Shown here: piece after piece, positions 44,605-57,298 of the stretch
How the letters are laid out: each line of letters starts with the position of its first letter
Position numbering within the stretch: the first letter of the stretch is position 1
Assembly (NCBI GenBank): GCA_024220505.1
Contig: JAKZZE010000001.1
Span: 744,001 to 808,000 of the forward strand
Source: Rhizopus arrhizus
Lineage: Eukaryota; Mucoromycota; Mucoromycetes; Mucorales; Rhizopodaceae
Length of the DNA stretch: 64,000 nt
Reading direction: 5' to 3'
Position numbers and translations under genes: made by a program
Notes under the pieces: model-generated
What the model was told of the DNA's origin: nothing
Seen by the model: only the letters and a program-made list of their open reading frames with translations
Databases searched by the model: none

Positions 44605-45985
44605 ATGCCTGCGATTGGCCCCTTTTTCACAGGCGCAAAACAACTTAGTATTGATCTGGCTGAACCAGTGATTTATCTCAGAGGATCTTCGGATGATCGT
44701 ACAACTCACGTTCTCCAAGGGGAAGTGAGTATCGTATTAACAAAGCCAATGGTGGCCACCCAAGTTATTATTAAGTTCGTTGGAAAATCTTATATATTAT
44801 GGCCAGAAGGTAAAAACAACAATTACATAGACTGTGAGCAGATACTCAAGAAATACAGGTGTTGGGCCAAGAGGAAATACAGTCTATCATGAAAAAGTGA
44901 TTCATGAACAAAATTTGATTCTCCAATCATTTCATCCAAAATCAGAAGGCACACTTGACGTCGGCTTACATCGCTGGCCCTTTCAATTCTTACTTTCAAA
45001 TCAACTAGTAGAGACCATTGAGGATGAATGCGGCAAGGTCTCTTATTACCTAACAACCACCGTACACCGAGTAGGTGTAGCAGCCACCAAGATTCGAGCA
45101 CGACGAGACATCCTTTTATTACGTACTCCGCATTGGTCCGACGCTGCCTTGACGGCCAATTCACTTCCTTCGACTTCGATTGTCTATGAGCGCAAACTAA
45201 ACATCTGTGATGCTTCGATCTGCATTGAGAAATCCAGTTGTTCATCCGGTACTCAGCTTCCAATCGCCATATCCATCTCTCCTCTCGTGAAACATGTCTT
45301 TGTGGAATCCATTTCGGTCATCTTGGTCGAGAAGCGTATTTATAAATTACCTCAATATCAGGCCCGTCGTGTGGAGCTTCATGATTTCAAGGTCGTACTC
45401 ACTTCAGTCACCAGTCTGATTGATCCCATGCTGACACATGCCATCGTTCCTCAACTCTCTTTGAAGGACATTCACCGTGCCTTAGGTACCAAGAATGCTC
45501 ACATCGCTTTGAATGAAGGACCCTTTCAACATCGTTTGATTTTCACATTACCCAATTGCGTCAATTTAAACCATTCATCGACTTATAACGAGATTCACAT
45601 TACACATACATTAAAACTTCATATCGAATTGACATCCATTGATCATCTTAATCAAATGACACGAACTCAAATCAAATTAGACACACCCATTACCATCCTT
45701 GATTGTCGACTGAAAGAAGATTACAATACCTTGCCTACTTATGAGGAGGCTATTCTTTCCGATCCAGTGATCAGCGAAGAAGAAGAATGCAAACCGACCG
45801 GATTTTTCATCTGTCCCTGTTACCTTGAATATAAAAAGAAGAATCAGTGCAGTAAAAGGGATTGGATGAAACTTAGAAACGAAAGTCATTCTACATCCTC
45901 ATCAACCACAGACGTACATTATCATCAACATTATAATACTATGATTCCGCCCCCATCTTATGAAGATTTAGCTTCCAAGCAATAA
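44605..45985 (+). CDS. alpha-arrestin (arrestin-domain protein, ART family)
   Basis: Adaptor that recruits HECT ubiquitin ligases (Rsp5/NEDD4) to membrane cargo for endocytosis. Two exons, 44605-44809 and 44859-45985; 443 residues. The N-terminal arrestin sheet starts LSIDLAEPVIYLRG, with LQGEVSIVLTKP. A central strand reads LDVGLHRWPFQFLL, and the second arrestin domain includes SSGTQLPIAISISPLVKHV and HTLKLHIEL. The C-terminal tail contains LPTYEEA and PPPSYEDL, the latter a PPxY ligase-binding motif and the former a degenerate one. The intron is 49 nt and phase 1. The gene looks intact. Specific transporter cargo cannot be inferred. Confidence 0.9.
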
Positions 45986-46178
45986 TTACATAGAAGCTTG
46001 ATATACACTTACTATTTTTTACTTGTATTATAATCCACTACTTAATAATAGATGAAATGCTTTGTTTATTGTGTTTCAAACATATTTTCTCATGCTTTTT
46101 TGAATGAACAAGGTATAAAAGAGAAGAGGGTGATTTTTTTGTCTAGATCAATTTGCACATACTTTTTGCAAAAAAAAC

Positions 46179-47790
46179 TTAATGAGCAAAACGAATCAAA
46201 TCTTCCTTTGTTTCAATAATAGCAGGGATGCGAATCGTCTTTCCAGCCACATATTCCTTCAGTCCTTCACCAGAGTAAGAGACCCAAGGGGAGATTTCAA
46301 ACTGAAGTTTTTCAAAATCACCATCACCCGAAACCTTACCACCTGCTGCCTCAATAAAACGAACATGCTGTGCCACAATGTCTCTTCGTGATGTCTCTGG
46401 GCAATCAGCACCTGATCCAGGAGCATTCTTGAGTGGAGAAAATTCTTCTTTACGATCCACTTCGAGTACACTAAAGTGTTGGGCATAAGGAAAGACATCA
46501 AACACAAAGCATTCGAGTTTCATGCCGCTGTTGGATTTGGGTACGACCACTTCTCCTGTCTCAAGATCAACGTACTTGATCTTCTTTTTAGCAATGTGAT
46601 ATTCCAATTGATCAGCAAAAGTAGGGACACGTTCCAAGAATTCAGTAGAAAAGAAATGATTGGCAATATTGGCAGCACCAAATTGAAGAGAGCCATCTTC
46701 TTTACGTTTTTGAGATACTTCTTCAGAGATTTCAGAGTATTCAACCACACCGTATTTACCATCACGAACGCAGACCACACCTACAGGTTCTTCAGGAGAG
46801 GCCTTACTCACTACCTTCACACCACAGTCGGTTCCCTTGGAGACAGAGTAACCAATAAAGACTGGATCGGCTACACGAGCTAGACAGTTATCGACACAGT
46901 AACAGTGTGAATACAAAATACCGCGTTCTTTCAATGATCGGATGATGCCCTTGTTAGAAACCGCGGCGTAAATACCACCATTACCATCAGGAGCAATGGC
47001 CACCTGTTATTTAAAAACAATGAGAAACAAAATTTTCAACCTTCTCTAGCCTTTCTTACCTTATCCTTTGCTTCCAAAATAATCTTACCATCCATAGTTA
47101 AACAAGGAAGAGTACCTTTCGAAACCGGTGAGTTCTCTGCATAAAGCATCCTTTTTCATACTATTTACCTTGCTCAAAAAAGATGACATTTTCCTGCTCA
47201 AGACCGAAAAAGTTATTTTTTTCAAAGAATTCAAACGTAGGACGATGAGTGGGCCCTGAAGTCATGATGTACCAAGGAATGATACAATCACCACTACCAG
47301 GCTTCTTGTATTGACGGGCAATATCCTGTAAGCGCAAGATACGTTCTGCTTGTAATTGGAAAAGAGATTTTTTGGAAGGCAAGTTGATATTATAGCAGCC
47401 CTTGGGGTCGGATGAACCCAGACGAGTGCCTTGTCCACCGGCCATCAAGATCACAGCTACCTTGCCTTGAGCGATTTGACTCAACCCGATCGTTTCCCAT
47501 TCACGCAGTTGTTCGGCAGAGGCTTTCAGAACAGAGTCAAACACGGTCTCAGGAAGAGGTGCCAGCTGATGGCTGGAGGAGGCAGCCTCTGCGCCTTCGA
47601 TGGCCTTGCGATAGATGATATTCAGGCGTTCAACATCCAATTCGAGGAGTTGTTTCACAAGTTGAGCTTGTTGTTCTGCTTCCAGGGTTTCAAAGAAACG
47701 GAATACGTGGCCTTGACCGTTTGTTTCATAAAGTTCTTTTAATCTTTGGAGTTCAGTTTCGTTGATAGGAAGAAGTGAGGAGACAGTCAT
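46179..47790 (-). CDS. UAP1: UDP-N-acetylglucosamine pyrophosphorylase
   Basis: Cytosolic enzyme making UDP-GlcNAc from UTP and GlcNAc-1-phosphate, the precursor for chitin, N-glycans and GPI anchors. Three exons: 47169-47790, 47060-47115, 46179-47003; 500 residues, normal for the family. The nucleotide-binding signature VAVILMAGGQGTRLGSSDPKG is intact. Further family segments: NINLPSKKSLFQLQAER, PWYIMTSGPTH, FFEQGTLPCLTMDGK, APDGNGGIY, and downstream KLECFVFDVFPYA and FSPLKNAPGSGADCPETSRR. The start ATG at 47790 leads directly into a helical N-terminus (MTVSSLLPINETELQRL). Convergent with the arrestin gene. A chitin-walled fungus needs it, so an intact copy is expected. Confidence 0.97.
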
Positions 47791-48388
47791 TTGTTTGAGA
47801 TGAAGAAGAAAAATAAAAAATAAAAAAATCGCTTTAATTATTGTTTATTTATAATCTGAATGATTTACCATAAATAAAGTCGGTATTTAAATCATTTTTT
47901 TTTTGCACGCACCTCCCTTTGAACTGTGTGCGACTTGCAATCTATTTTTACATTTCAACGTGGGAGGCACTGGGGTAATATGAGTTTAACACATTCATAC
48001 AGTTACCGAAAATAGTTGTATTCCTTCACTGTAAAAAATAACAGCGTGCTCATGAATAGATAAAAAAAAGGACTTCTGCTTTTGCATCTTTGTGATAATT
48101 GAAATGCTGCATAAACAATAAGTCACAAGTAATAAGAGGCGCATAAAAAAAAGAAGGAATGATAGAATGAACAGTCAACAAATCATTCTAAAATAACCTT
48201 GGATCATTTCTTCCCTTCTCCTTGATATATGAGTTAGGAAAAGCAAAGATGAATTGATTTAATAATGAAATCAAATAAAAAGCATAGTATGATGCAGTGA
48301 TTTATATCAATCAATGAAACAAAGTAGGACACAGACCTGATACGTTTTGCTAAATTTATTCTTTATTTTAGGATGAATGAATTTAATC
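47791..48388. other. intergenic, UAP1 promoter and subtilase 3' end
   Basis: About 0.6 kb. No coding potential is supported. CCTCCC and other C-rich words around 47910-47970 may be promoter elements. Confidence 0.5.
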
Positions 48389-51300
48389 TTATTTAATATA
48401 AAGCATAAATTTAGGTGACATCCACACGTCCCAATCATTGTCTTTACTAATGTCCCCAAATACTTTAAGCGCTTTTATCTTTAGCTGATATGCGCCTGAT
48501 TTGACCCGTTTGGGCTTAAAACCTCCATTGGTACCTGACACAGTCACATCTTTGGGCACATAATTTCCATGCCACTGCCAACTGTAGAATTCATTCGAGT
48601 ACTCTGTGCTTTCCAACGTATTTCGCATCAACCAAGTCCGCGGTATGCCTTCATCTAGCGGCATGTCACCCAACACCTTGTGATCTTTGACGACTTGGAT
48701 CAAAAGCAATCGTGTACCTGTCAAGAGTCGAGCCAACACAAAGGGTCCTCCGTTACCTCCTTGATCGATCACGAAATGGCCTAGTCTGTCTTTTGGTAGG
48801 GTGGCATTGTTATTGGGTAACCCAATCGCAGGGAACGGGTACCCCAGGGGACTTGAAGAATTGCAGTGGTCGAGAATCGGGAGGTCCTTCATGTTGCCCA
48901 CCATGCCTAAATAAGGAATGCTCACATGCGTTGACTTTCCAGTGGCAGTGATGTAACCACCATAGATGGCATGCTGCATAGGCTTTGAGGCTGGAGGTGG
49001 TTGAAAGTGTAGGGTGACCTGGGTAGATTCACCTGGTGGGATGATAAAGGAGGTCTTTGAGAACCGAATGCTCGAGACAGCGTTCACTCCACCAAACAGT
49101 CCAACAGGTTCCAGAGGTGTATAGTCATTAGCATAGCCAATGGCAGTGAGTGAAGGTTGATGGGTCAAGTGCAATGTGAGATTGCTGTGTTGATCGTTGT
49201 TATAAAAAGTAAGTTGATGTTGTTGAATAAAGTGAGTAGTGTCATTCAAGCCGAGGTAAGCAGGAGACGCGTGAAATAGGTCAAGACCGTGTATAGCCTG
49301 TGCGACGTTAATCACCCCAGCACCTTGCCGAATAGGAGAATCACCATATTGTGAAGCGGAGGTGGGCGGCATCACTAGAGATACAAATTGGTAAAGAAAA
49401 AGAACGTGGTGTGTCTCGTGTGCGGACGTTTACCTTGAGTAGCAAAATTCATCAATAGACTTTTAACCTCATCTGGCTTTAATCTTTTCTTTTCTAATAA
49501 TAACGCGATCTGTCCGGATACAAATGGGGCAGCCATGGATGTACCAGATCGAAAACCATAGGACTTTAAGTAGTTGGGTAAAGTAGAAAACACATTACCA
49601 CCCACGCCTACGATCTCTGGCTTGAGTTGGAGCTCATTGGTAGGACCTTGAGAAGAGAATCCAGAGACAGTGTGTAGGATATCACTCTCAGGGGCATTCA
49701 TAGCAACCAACACATTGGTAAATTGTGCTTGGGGTTTATGACTTAGTGCAGAAAAGATGCGGTATCCGTTGGCATTGTTGATAAACACGATGGGTAAAAC
49801 TGCAGTAGATAGGACGTCTACATCTGTTGTTGAATTGGTTGTGTCTGTGTAGAATATGACGGCATTGGCACCCATCTGTTGAGCATGTTCAACTTGTTTG
49901 ATTGGATCGCATTCACATCTGTGAACGAGTAAGATGGTATTGTTCATAGATTTCTTTTCACGTATTGGTGATGTACATAAATCATCCTTCTTATTAAACA
50001 CGCTGCTTGAAGATAGAATGGGAAGCTTTTCATTGAGTTCAAGAGGCGTGTTGGTAAAAGTACGATAGGCTACTTAAAAAGTGAGGAAAAATAAAGAAAG
50101 GATAATAGCAGCATCTTACGAATAGATAGCGTTTCATTAGAAAATACTTTTAAGATATAACCAGGAACATGTTCATTCATGATTGATCCAACAGCAATAA
50201 CGTCTTTGCCTGAAGCAGGAGAAGCAGATAAAAAGATACCAGTGGGTCCAATATTACCATTGGCAGCGACAACTATATAAAAAAACGTTAATGAACTATA
50301 AAAAAAAATTCTCCTTGAATTATACCGTGCACTCCTTTTGCAACAATACGATTGGCCATTTTTGCCAAAGCTTCTTCTTCCCAACCTCCATGAATACCTA
50401 AGGAGAGATTGATAATGTCCATACCAGCTTGGTAAGCCATCTCCATTGCTTTCATTAAAATATCGTTTGGTACTAAACCATAATTGCAACCGTACACTCT
50501 ATATTAAAGTAAGTCATCCATACCCTTTCTCCTTTCTTTACCTACTTCCACATGCCTAATGTTACACCAGGAGCAACACCTGTCCAATTCTAACTAACGT
50601 ATTTAATTCATTATTTCGATTATTTAAAACCTTACATATTCTTTATCCTCTGCAGCAATTAAACCAGACAGAAAAGTTCCATGTCCTGTGGCTGAAGCTA
50701 AAGAACAATGAATCAAAAATGATTAACAAAGAATATTTTTTTTTGTTTTACTAGAATTTAGAGGACAATTATCGATTGGATCATGACTTGATTGAATTGA
50801 TGCCATTGTTCCATCAAAATTGTTTCCAACTAAATCATAACCATAAGCAACTTTACAACCTTTTCCAAAGCAACCACCCAATGCAGGATGAGTATAATCA
50901 ACACCTTTCAAGAGAAATAGAGATCAGCAGAGCGAAATGTTTTCCACCTTTATTTTACCTGAATCTATGATGCCTACTTTAATACTAGATCCGTCCAGAT
51001 TTAAATCTTTATAAGCATAATTGGCTTTAGTTAATTCATAAAGCGTGTTCTATAATAAACAGCCAGCTTAACATCAATAAACCTTTCCTACGCTTCATTT
51101 CTTACTTGTGATTGAGGTATGAAAAATGAATTGTATCTATCGTTCTTTTTTTTTATAGGTGCCTGCTGACTGAAATGTTGGATTGGCCAAGCCTTGATGA
51201 TTTCAGAGTGTTGTTGGATAAATTGACTTGGGTTCTCATTTGATTCGAATTCAACAGAGACACCATTAAACAAGACTGATTCGTATACATAACGTACCTT

Positions 51301-51414
51301 TACATGATCATAGTCAAATTCAGATGCTGGTGTTGATAGTTCCAAAATATATTGTCTGTGTGGTAAGGCGTTTATAACGTTGACAAGCAATAAAATGCAA
51401 GTAATGATTATCAT
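48389..51414 (-). CDS. secreted subtilisin-like serine protease (S8) with PA domain
   Basis: Extracellular subtilase of the Vpr/C5a-peptidase-like type. Nine exons: 51106-51414, 50959-51049, 50752-50904, 50636-50697, 50546-50589, 50326-50498, 50120-50272, 49434-50072, 48389-49374; about 869 residues and all joins in phase. Signal peptide MIIITCILLLVNVINA; propeptide with I9-like features; catalytic Asp in VGIIDSGVDYTHP; His in ATGHGTFLSG; oxyanion Asn in VVAANGNIGPTG; Ser in SGTSMAAPFVSG. Between His and Ser lies a PA-type insert (VEHAQQMGANAVIFYTDT). After the Ser comes an Fn3-like C-terminal region (TFYNNDQHSNLTLHLTHQPS). Many potential N-glycosylation sites are present. All catalytic residues are intact. 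It is the third secreted or surface protease gene in the window. Confidence 0.93.
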
Positions 51415-52458
51415 TTATATAAAAAAAGAAGAAGAAAAGCAAAAAAAGAAGAAAATAAAATCTGATAATAACATAAGGAGAAAGACAGAGAAAGAGAGAC
51501 AGAGACGATCTCAACAAAAACAAATCATTCGCGTTGAATTAACTCTCAGCTTGCTTTTGGATTTTGCTCTTTTTATAAAAGATCTACGGATGAGTTGAAC
51601 TATTTTTGCTGTTTGTAGTAGATCAATGTAAATCATATCACACTTGTACTTTATCTTTATTCATAAAAAAAGGGAGCTGAACTCATTGTCCGTTATTGAA
51701 TAAAGAAATAAAAGACTCTTTTTATGTATAACGTATTACTGCATTTCTATTATTTAGTATTTGCAGTATTTCTTTTATGCTCATTACTATAAAAAGATGT
51801 CATGTACAGTAAGCCGTGTAAGGCGATGTGAAAAGGGCGTCAGTGGCTTTTATTTCTTATCATACATCGAGTCTTTTTTTATTCTCCCTTTTTTGACAAG
51901 TTCTGTTCAAAGCCTTATGTTTGCCAATGGCATCAGTCACGTATACGTATTCAACCTTTAAAGCTAATTAATCAACACAACACCATTTGTTTTACTTAAT
52001 CCCCTTTTGTACTTGCTTCTTTTCTTTCTTGATTTTTTTATTGCTTGATACATTTCACTACTTGTATTCAAAAACAAACCAATGATAATAACAAGAGCAT
52101 GGCATTGGAATAACAAAGATAAACAGAATTAGACACGTCGAGTTAAAAGTGCTACAGGAGATAGAGGCTACTTAAGTAGTATTGAAAGACGATGTAAATT
52201 AACTGATTGATGGATTATAAATCACATTCTCCTATTCTTTGTTCACGTATTGATTTTGAAGTGAATTTTAGTGTAACGTAACAAAATAATCTTTCAGCCA
52301 TTAAACGTTTGCCCGACAATCACTAAACTTGTTCCTCAAATAAAAAACTGTCATTTTGTTTTGAAAACAAATAAGTTAAAGAACTTACTTATGATTTTAT
52401 TTTATCTAGAATATAGAATAAAGAGTGAGGGGTGATTATATACATTTTTTGATTAAAT
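51415..52458. other. intergenic, no gene seen
   Basis: About 1.0 kb containing the subtilase promoter, with AG/AGAC-rich sequence at 51430-51510. A 66-codon plus-strand frame at 51761-51961 has no domain and is not called. Confidence 0.5.
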
Positions 52459-53154
52459 TTAGTTAACAGCGTTAAAGTATTCTTGAGAATCCTTAACAGA
52501 GGGTTTAATGGTCTTTTCACCAGCCTTCCAGTTAGCAGGGCAAACTTCACCGTACTTGTCAGTGAATTGGAAAGCTTCAACAAGACGAAGGACTTCATCA
52601 ACAGAACGGCCGACGGGAAGATCGTTGATAGTGATTTGACGAACGACACCTTGAGGGTCAATGATGAAGAGACCACGGAGAGCAATACCAGCTTCTTCAA
52701 TAAGAATACCATAGTCCTTGGCGATAGACTTGGTCTTATCAGCAAGAAGAGGAATCTTCATTTCACCGAGACCACCTTGCTTACGAGGAGTGTTGATCCA
52801 AGCGAGGTGAGAGAATTCTATGGATACGTCAGTTTTCAAGGGGAAAAAAAGCGCGTAGTTTGTATTTACCGGAATCAGTAGAAGCACCAATGACAGCAGT
52901 GTTCAAAGCTTTGAATTCTTCAATACGGTCAGAGAAAGCAAGAATTTCGGTAGGACAGACAAAGGTAAAGTCCATGGGGTACCAAAAGAAGACAACGTAT
53001 TGACCCTTGTAGTCAGAAAGGGAGATGTCTTTGAAAACACCATCAACAACAGCGGGAGCAGTGAAGGCAGGAGCTTGCTTTTGAACTTGAGCGACTATAA
53101 TGAAATGGTTAATAAAATGAATTATTCTATGTTTAATAGAAATTGCTTACCCAT
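52459..53154 (-). CDS. TSA1: 2-Cys peroxiredoxin (thioredoxin peroxidase)
   Basis: Thiol peroxidase reducing H2O2 with thioredoxin; cytosolic, with chaperone activity in the family. Three exons: 53151-53154 (only ATGG), 52870-53094, 52459-52817; 195 residues. Peroxidatic Cys48 lies in DFTFVCPTE; the resolving Cys is in GEVCPANW. Both hyperoxidation-sensitivity motifs are present: GGLG (KQGGLGEMK) and a C-terminal YF (QEYFNAVN). This is a eukaryotic Prx1/Prx2-type enzyme that can be switched by sulfinylation (family knowledge). The four-base first exon is supported because ATG is followed by a perfect GTAAGC donor and exon 2 continues in frame as [16 protein letters not shown] box lies 56 nt upstream. 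Confidence 0.96.
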
Positions 53155-53209
53155 TTTTTTATAAAAAGAAAATTAAAGAAAAAAAAAAAGAATAGCAATA
53201 AATGGAGCA

Positions 53210-53217
53210 TATTTATA
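53210..53217 (-). promoter_or_regulatory. TATA box of the peroxiredoxin gene
   Basis: TATAAATA on the minus strand, 56 nt before the ATG at 53154, followed by an A/T-rich leader. Its position fits a core promoter. Confidence 0.55.
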
Positions 53218-53410
53218 AGGTTTTTTTTTCAAACACTTTCTTATAAATCTTAAATTTGATTTGCTGTTTAAATTTTTAGTAAGACGTTGAGTGGAGTTTA
53301 AAGTATTACTAAACATTTGATTATCCAATCAAATAAAAGGGATAGATAAGTGTGAAAGAAACTAAACATTTGATGACTAAAAAGCATTATCCAATAGAAA
53401 ACAGTATTTA

Positions 53411-56400
53411 TTAAAAAGGTGTCGTAGGTTGCTTTGCTTTTCGAAGCATCCATGAAGGTATCATCTTGTTTTCTATAAAACTTGACTGCAAAAAAAAAAT
53501 TCCAGGTTATTTTTTGCAAACAAAAATAAAATTTGTGTTTACCTCCGCAAAATCCAAGGTCACTTTTGTATCACTGTTTGCATACATCTCAATGAATTGA
53601 CTGAACTGATGTTCTGTAGGAAACAAGTCATTTCCTGTAACAGTCATCTCTTTGACTGTCCCTTCTGAAGCCCATTGAGCAAGAGTGACAGCACTCTTTG
53701 AGGTCAGCCCGCAGTAAGACACGTCTAATTTACTAATTTTGCATTGTTTAAATGCTTGATATAAGCTTTGTAAACCTAAAATGAATTGATAAGAACATTC
53801 TCTGTACGCTTAGTTCATTCTTAACTTACCCTCATCACTCATTGTTGTGTTGTGTTGAAATGAGAGAAGTTTGAAATTTGAACAGTATTGAATGTCTCGG
53901 CATAAATGTATCACATCTAAATATGCTTTTTATAAGCAAATATATATATATGCATTTATCTTTCTTACCTTGAACTGTTAATGCACAACCACTTAGATCA
54001 AGTTCTGTCAATCTCTTACCAGTGGATAGCAACTCATTAATATCATTTGTATCAAGTATTCCGCCCGCAGAATAACTATAATCTAATCCTCTTAAACTAA
54101 CTTTTGTTTAGTTGTGTTTCTTCACAAGCACTACATATGCATATGTACCTTGTGGTGGATAGCAATGCAAAGTTATTCCATTTCGTATCACTTGAAACAC
54201 CAGAAAGATGTAGCTTGTCTAACCTTTCAATATAAACTAATAGAGAAGTCCAAATAGACAACATATCCTTTTCAAAATGATTGCCAGATAAATTAAGTGT
54301 GATAAGGTAGGGTACATCAGCTAAAGAAGAGAGTAAGAACATGAATAGGACATACACCGTGTTCTTTACACTGAATCATGCATTTATAAAGATTCTTGAT
54401 GCTTTCATCTACTTGCATATATTTGCCCAAACAAGTCCCTTCAAAGTTCAATGCTCTTAAATTCGGAAAATGGGAGATCATCTTGGGAACTTCCTGGATA
54501 ATTTGGGGTCCAATAGGATTAAATGAAAGGGATATTCGAGCAAGATCAGAATCTGAAAAGATGTCTGTGATCAATTGTACGGTGGAAATAGTGATTCGAT
54601 TGTTGCTGAGGTTAATTTCATTGGGTATTTTACAATCTTTCAATAGTATTTGTACATCATTATCGCCTGTAAAATCAATGGTGTTTAATTCTATAAAATG
54701 ACTATTATTATTATTATTATTTTTACTTAGAAAGTTGGATGATAAATCTAGTTCGTTGATCAAATTTATTCTTTGAAGGACTTGTTGTATAACTGGTATT
54801 TGTTCTTTTGTTACTAAAACAATCACATGTCAGTCTACGGTACGTACTCAGTCAAAAAAATTTACATGATCCTTTCAAAGGTATATTTCCATGCCCAACA
54901 TTAGTTAATAGTTTACGAATAGCGTAAGAAGGAGTGATGTTCAGTCTTTCACAAGCATTTAAATATATGTCAAGTGCTGACTTTAATGTGATTCCTGTTC
55001 ATCATATTTCAATTAATTTTCATTCTTTTCGTATATACAAAAATACCTGTAACAATAGCATCCACTTCTTGATTTGGTTCGGTAATAACGTCCTGTATAA
55101 TATCATTTAAAAACACGTCATTATCTTGAGTTCTTAAGCTGCTAATAATAGGCTATATGTCCAATGTTATTCTCTTCTTCTTTTTTTTCTGTCTTGTATT
55201 TCTCTTACTTCATGACCATATAGCTGCCAAGTCCTTTTCTTGGTTTCGTCAATCAACCATTTCATCGTCAAATTTAAATCATAGCACAGAATACGAATAA
55301 TGACAGGCTCTGGTAATAACACATTCACTTGAATAGTCTATATAAAGATAGGATAAGTACATCGAGTTTCATTCCTTTTCAGTTGACTTACAAGCGTTTC
55401 AATCTTTAAGAGCGTCTTGTGAGAAGGCGTGATTCTATCTCCAAAGCCTAGCGTGTTAAGTCTACGTGATTCATTATTGTCTAATTCCATAGGATCATTC
55501 CTAGTAACATCAGACAACTTTTCCTATTATACAATATTTATTAGTAACAATAAGGACGAGGGAGCGAACTGTCTTTACATGTTCTATCTCAATCTCGCGC
55601 AATATTTTCTTGAAGCGATTGACTCTATGTTCTTGATTATAATAAGTGTGAATATCTATTCTTCTTTTATAAACTGTTATCTTTTGTTCTAATCTAAGAC
55701 GTGTATTTTTTATATGCTTTTCAATAAATTCAAGCGTTTGATTACTGATACTGATATAGGTCTCAATATTCTATCCATTCTGAGGGTTAGTCACTGCCTT
55801 TACCACTATGATGTATACCAGCTTTACATTTTCGCGCAATTGCCACTGCGATTCTGATTTTACTTCAAGCAGCTTTATATACAGATGGACGATTGAAATA
55901 GTAGAGTATTTGAAATTATTTAGATTGTATAATCCTTCGTCAGCAGATTTTATTGCAACTCTATACATTTGATTGTCTAATTGAATCATGGCTAACTCAT
56001 GCAACAAAACAGCTTTCTGACACGCGTTTTCTAATGTATGTGTACCATTTTTGCTTTTCTGTTCATATGTTTGTATCAATTGCTCTACGTCTTTAATAAG
56101 CTTTTGTATATTCGTCTAATTTATAAAAGATTACTTTTAGTAAAATAATACATAACTTTTCTTTTCTTTTTACATAGTATTCTTGATGTTCCAAGCCAAG
56201 TACTTCTTTATATCTTTTACAAAGTCTGTAGCATTCTGAAAATTCCTTCATTTCCAAATGAAATTTTACTTGGCGAAATGTTAGATAAAACGTGTACAAA
56301 ACAAGAAAGAAACATCTTACTTCTTTCTTCAAGACAAAGAGGTTCATCTTCAGCAAAACCATGCTGTCGGATGATATTCATCTCTCTCACTTGGCACCCT

Positions 56401-57298
56401 TTGACTAGATGATCCTGATGCATTCTTCTATAGTGATTGCCCAACTCCCACCACGTCTTCTTTTCATTCGCATAATCTTTTAAAGCTTGTGCATCCTCAA
56501 CAGCTGCCTTGAGAAATCCTTCTGCAAGCTCTGATTTATGTGGTAATTTGGAGCAGACAACACCCAGGTTGAATTTAGAAGATCGGATCAGCTGCGGTAA
56601 TACGGTCGGGTCTCGATCGACATCGTCCAAGGTCATTGTTTCCAGTATGGATCGTTCTTTCATGTAATAATTAAATGCATGTAGGAAATCGTCGTGTCGT
56701 GATTCATCGGGATCAATGGCCTTCATAAAGTAAGCATCGGCTATAGCCTTGTAAATCATTTGCAATTTGTGTTTATTTTGTTCTTCTTTTGGCATATAAG
56801 AAGCTGCTACGGATCCATATCGAATGGCTGACTGAAAATCTTCTAAACTATACATCTTTTACATCAAAAGTCTATTAAAAATGATTTACTCTAATTTACC
56901 TCAAATGACATTGGCAAAGATTATAATAGGCACTATAAATGCAAATCAGAAAGAGAGCCTTTTGCATAGTTGCACAAAAGTTGTATACCTCACTAAGTCA
57001 TGCTGGGTATCTCGATTTTCTTTATCCTTTTGAAACATTTTAATTGCTTTTTTACAATAATAAACTGCTTTTAATAAATATTGTTTGGTATCTTGTTCTT
57101 GAACGTGCAGTGGTAACTCGGGATCTATTTCATCTACTTGAGCAATCAAAAGATCTGATATTTCGAGTGCAATCATAGCTGCCTTTTTTTCGTTGCCCAG
57201 CTCGATCTCGGTTTCATATCGACTTTTTGTTCTTTCAATTCTTGTGCAAATGGTGATTGACGAATGAGTCCAATGGCGTAGGTCACTTTCTTGCCCAT
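53411..57298 (-). CDS. tonsoku/TONSL-like TPR and leucine-rich-repeat protein; N-terminus unresolved
   Basis: Homologue of TONSL (animals) and TSK/BRU1 (plants), replication-fork repair scaffolds that bind newly made histones. Exons 2-16 keep frame: 56932-56900, 56847-56321, 56235-56174, 56115-55828, 55770-55579, 55523-55392, 55337-55209, 55152-55047, 54994-54866, 54813-54358, 54320-54149, 54096-53969, 53916-53830, 53775-53543, 53485-53411. Exon 1 ends at 56989. The N-terminal half is TPR (YETEIELGNEKKAAMIALEI, AYYNLCQCHLSLEDFQSAI, ANEKKTWWELGNHYRRMHQ). Next are a coiled linker and a beta-rich, ubiquitin-like segment (TIQVNVLLPEPVIIRILCY). The C-terminal half is LRR (INELDLSSNFLS, PNEINLSNNRIT, LARISLSFNPIG, LITLNLSGNHFE). 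No ankyrin repeats are seen, as in the plant form. The best ATG (57298) is out of frame with the TPR reading, so the true start or an extra intron is unknown. Confidence 0.85.
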
